From assembly GCA_964424355.1 (NCBI GenBank), contig CAYRIO010000016.1:1-64000 (forward strand): a stretch of 64,000 nucleotides of DNA, given 5' to 3'. Source of the DNA: CAZEHS01 sp964424355. Its GTDB lineage: Bacteria; Bacillota; Clostridia; Peptostreptococcales; Acidaminobacteraceae. Below, in pieces: positions 61,840-64,000 of this stretch (position 1 is the stretch's first letter; each line of letters opens with the position of its first letter). Made by a program: the position numbers and the translations under genes. The notes beneath the pieces were generated by a model that was not told the origin of the DNA, ran no database searches, and saw only the letters and a program-made list of their open reading frames with translations.

Positions 61840-63282
61840 ATGAAGAAAAAAATCGCAATCTTGCTACTTGTAGGAATACTAGCCGGAGCGACCGGTGCCT
61901 ATGGTGTTTCTAATGAACAAATCAGTATCAATGGGTCTGACGTGAAGCTGGGAACAGTTTTGAACAGCTCAACGGGTAAAGTGATGGTAACGCTGCGTGA
62001 TGTGGCAGTGCTTTTAAAAGGCCAGCTTGCATGGGATTCGGCTACTTCAATGGCCGTCTTAACATTAGGTGACAGCCAATACGGTTTTAAAAATGGCACG
62101 GCGGTAGTCGTGAATAAGGCTGGAATTCCTGTTTCAACCATGAGTTCAGCTGCGATCACACAAGATGGAAAAATGTCAGTTCCTCTTAATGCCTTGGTGG
62201 ATGTATTTAATAAACACATCACGATCGCTGAGGATCGGTATGTGATCACAGATCTCCAAGGTGATTTTTCGGAAACCATAGCGGTGACAGATCTTGTGGC
62301 AAAAGCTTTGGTTAACAGCGATGCGTATGAGGCAGCCTTGCTGGCGGTAAAACAAAATGATCTTTCCTATGAAGACTCAAAAGATGGGCTTAAAAATTCA
62401 TCCCCCTATGATACGGGTAATGATGCTGAAGCGGCAAAACGGTTTCAAGCTTACCAGACATACTATTCCAGTGGTATTTCCCTGGAAGTGGCAAAACGGG
62501 CAAGTGAGACACAAAAGACAAAAATTGAAAACGCAGTACTTGCGGATGTCGAAAGCATTTTGTTAGGGATGGAAAAGCAGGCGGATCTGGAAAAGCAATT
62601 GGCGTACTCGGAGAAGACACTTAGCCAAAATGAACTCAAACTCCAACTAGGCCTGTTAAGCACGACAGATACCCAAACAGCTCGTTTGGCACACGACAAA
62701 TTGAAAGAGACTCTAAGTATTCAGAAGTCCAGTACGCAAAAAGCCTGGGAAAATCTGAACCATTTAGTAGGACGGGATCTGACAGACCGGTACAATATCA
62801 ACTATGATAAGACGTATGAAGCTTTTGTTGGTAACATTGATGAAATCTATACGCGCTCGATAGAGGAAAGCCCTGATATCTATAGTTTGGAAAAACAGAT
62901 TGATTTGGCCCAGAATTCCGTGAAGTACTATGTTTTTAACATGGGTAGCGGATCGGTGGGATATCAGGTGAACGAAATTGATGTGACCATGGCGAAAGTG
63001 GATCTGGAGAAGGCGAAGAAGGGGTATAAGGAAACCATCATCACTTACCTCAATTCAATCGAAACTCTGGAATTAACGAGAAGTCAGTTACTGATTCAGA
63101 CTCAATCGGCTCAACTGGCTCTGGATAAGGTGTACAAGAACTACCAAGTAGGATTAGCCACGGCGCTCGATTATGAATCTGCTCAACTGGCAGTCAATAG
63201 TCTGAAATCCAGTTTGATGGAAACTGAATTCAGCCATAGTCAAGCCGTTCGAAAGGTGAATAAACTGTGGGTCAGCAATTAA
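61840..63282 (+). CDS. PF07833 domain fused to a TolC-like helical domain
   Basis: 480 residues from ATG 61840, after AAAGGTGA. Signal peptide ends near AYG|VSN. Residues ~25-145 form a PF07833-type domain (VTLRDVAVLLKGQLAWD). Residues ~150-480 are long amphipathic helices with the double-repeat pattern of TolC/outer-membrane-efflux proteins (LEKQLAYSEKTLSQNELKLQLGLL near 270; YKNYQVGLATALDYESAQLAVN near 440). TolC proteins normally span an outer membrane; here the helical domain is joined to a wall-type domain. It may form a wall-spanning tube or just an extended coiled-coil spacer. It lies right after the S-layer-type gene. Confidence 0.8.
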   Translation: MKKKIAILLLVGILAGATGAYGVSNEQISINGSDVKLGTVLNSSTGKVMVTLRDVAVLLKGQLAWDSATSMAVLTLGDSQYGFKNGTAVVVNKAGIPVSTMSSAAITQDGKMSVPLNALVDVFNKHITIAEDRYVITDLQGDFSETIAVTDLVAKALVNSDAYEAALLAVKQNDLSYEDSKDGLKNSSPYDTGNDAEAAKRFQAYQTYYSSGISLEVAKRASETQKTKIENAVLADVESILLGMEKQADLEKQLAYSEKTLSQNELKLQLGLLSTTDTQTARLAHDKLKETLSIQKSSTQKAWENLNHLVGRDLTDRYNINYDKTYEAFVGNIDEIYTRSIEESPDIYSLEKQIDLAQNSVKYYVFNMGSGSVGYQVNEIDVTMAKVDLEKAKKGYKETIITYLNSIETLELTRSQLLIQTQSAQLALDKVYKNYQVGLATALDYESAQLAVNSLKSSLMETEFSHSQAVRKVNKLWVSN

Positions 63283-63308
63283 GAAAGGAGGCAACTCCTT
63301 TCTTTTTT
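63281..63308 (+). terminator. Rho-independent terminator
   Basis: AAGAAAGGAG gcaa CTCCTTTCTT followed by a T run, overlapping the stop codon of the TolC-like gene. Confidence 0.87.
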
Positions 63309-63360
63309 TATGTACCTTTCTCTGGTAATATAAGAGGTGGAACCGGGAGGGGAATATAAG

Positions 63361-64000
63361 ATGAAAATGAAAATTGATTATCCTGTATGGTTGGGGCTCT
63401 TTATATGTGCAGTGTTTCCGCTGATACTAAGGGCTGTTGCTCTGCGTTTCAGTGCGGAAACATATTATTTTACGGGTCAGCAGGGCACGTATGATATCTG
63501 TAATTATGCAAAAGCCGTGGCTCTTGCCTTTGCTGCGCTTGGCGTTGGCATCATCGTATTTATTGAGAGACTGACGGATGGCAAGAGCATGATGCTGGAT
63601 CGAATCACCAAGATTGCTGTGGCGATGGCGGTTTTAGTGCTGGTTTCATGGGGGATGTCAAAGCACTCCAGTGAAGCGTTTCACGGCGGATATGATCATT
63701 TTGAAGGGGTCTTTGTTTGGTTGGCTTACCTGATAGTTTTTGTCTTGGCCTATACCGGACATCTCAAGAGGGCACGGATCCAAAAAATTCTGCCTGTTGC
63801 CGCCCTGTCATCTCTTGTTGTAGCTGTCACTGGAATCGTGCAGTTTTGGAGTATCCAAATATTTGACCTTCAACTATTCCGTATGATGATTATGCCATCT
63901 GCTTACTGGAATACCCCAACGCCCATATTCGGTGAGTTTGGAACAGTGGCATGTTCTTTTTTAGGTAACCCAAACTACGCAGGGACATACGCAATCCTGG
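63361..64000 (+). CDS. O-antigen ligase/polymerase-like membrane protein, N-terminal part
   Basis: 213 residues, open to the window edge; GGGAGGGG precedes the ATG. At least five hydrophobic segments are visible. The final stretch FLGNPNYAGTYAIL matches the GNPNxxxxY motif common in O-antigen ligase (WaaL/Wzy, PF04932) proteins. In S-layer glycosylation clusters such a protein (WsaB type) transfers finished glycans from lipid to the S-layer protein; it could equally be a polymerase. The missing C-terminal half would decide. Confidence 0.75.
   Translation, partial: MKMKIDYPVWLGLFICAVFPLILRAVALRFSAETYYFTGQQGTYDICNYAKAVALAFAALGVGIIVFIERLTDGKSMMLDRITKIAVAMAVLVLVSWGMSKHSSEAFHGGYDHFEGVFVWLAYLIVFVLAYTGHLKRARIQKILPVAALSSLVVAVTGIVQFWSIQIFDLQLFRMMIMPSAYWNTPTPIFGEFGTVACSFLGNPNYAGTYAIL

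Overview
The window looks like a chromosomal segment of an anaerobic, amino-acid-fermenting member of the Clostridia. This is an inference from the D-lysine 5,6-aminomutase genes (kamD/kamE) at the left edge, the SLH-domain and PF07833 ('copper amine oxidase N-terminal-like') surface proteins, GGAGG-type ribosome binding sites, frequent TG-N-TATAAT extended -10 promoters, and U-tract hairpin terminators. No rRNA, tRNA or CRISPR array was recognised.

Layout. (1) 1-1.4 kb: end of a lysine fermentation operon. (2) 1.5-16.9 kb: surface proteins. These are a 2277-residue protein with about ten IPT/TIG repeats, two SLH proteins, a small helical protein, a secreted CtpA-type protease, and a PF07833 + leucine-rich-repeat protein on the other strand. 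(3) 17-19.7 kb: pyrG behind a probable attenuator, then a small PF07833 protein. (4) 19.7-23.8 kb: dTDP-L-rhamnose genes rfbC-B-D-A, with a decayed glycosyltransferase between D and A. (5) 23.8-47.7 kb: a visibly AT-richer glycan block. It holds a Wzm/Wzt-type ABC exporter, a PAPS-type sulfotransferase, a large multidomain glycosyltransferase, epimerases and acyltransferases. It also holds a dead IS3-type element split by an intact-looking IS21-type element, a GT-C membrane glycosyltransferase, a UbiA / epimerase / FAD enzyme / GtrA / methyltransferase / HAD phosphatase / epimerase run, and a B12-type radical SAM protein. (6) 47.7-55.7 kb: sulfate activation and sulfur acquisition. This has cysD, cysN with a degenerate CysC-like tail, an MNT/HEPN pair, cysQ, an Rrf2 regulator with a dyad lying on its own promoter, a sulfonate-type ABC transporter and a canonical cysC. 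(7) 55.7-64 kb: two glycosyltransferases, a membrane phosphoglycosyltransferase, a highly expressed PF07833 S-layer-type protein, a PF07833-TolC-like fusion, and the start of an O-antigen-ligase-like membrane protein.

How the parts may work together (inference): the window resembles the S-layer glycosylation (slg) clusters of Gram-positive bacteria. It has rhamnose donor genes, an initiating phosphoglycosyltransferase, glycosyltransferases, an ABC exporter, a ligase-like protein and a strongly expressed S-layer-type gene. Two additions are unusual. One is a route from sulfate to PAPS, with a sulfotransferase to use PAPS and CysQ to remove PAP. The other is a gene set that looks like a polyprenyl-phosphate-linked pentose pathway with a GT-C enzyme to use its product. 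Together they suggest a sulfated, pentose-decorated cell-surface glycan.
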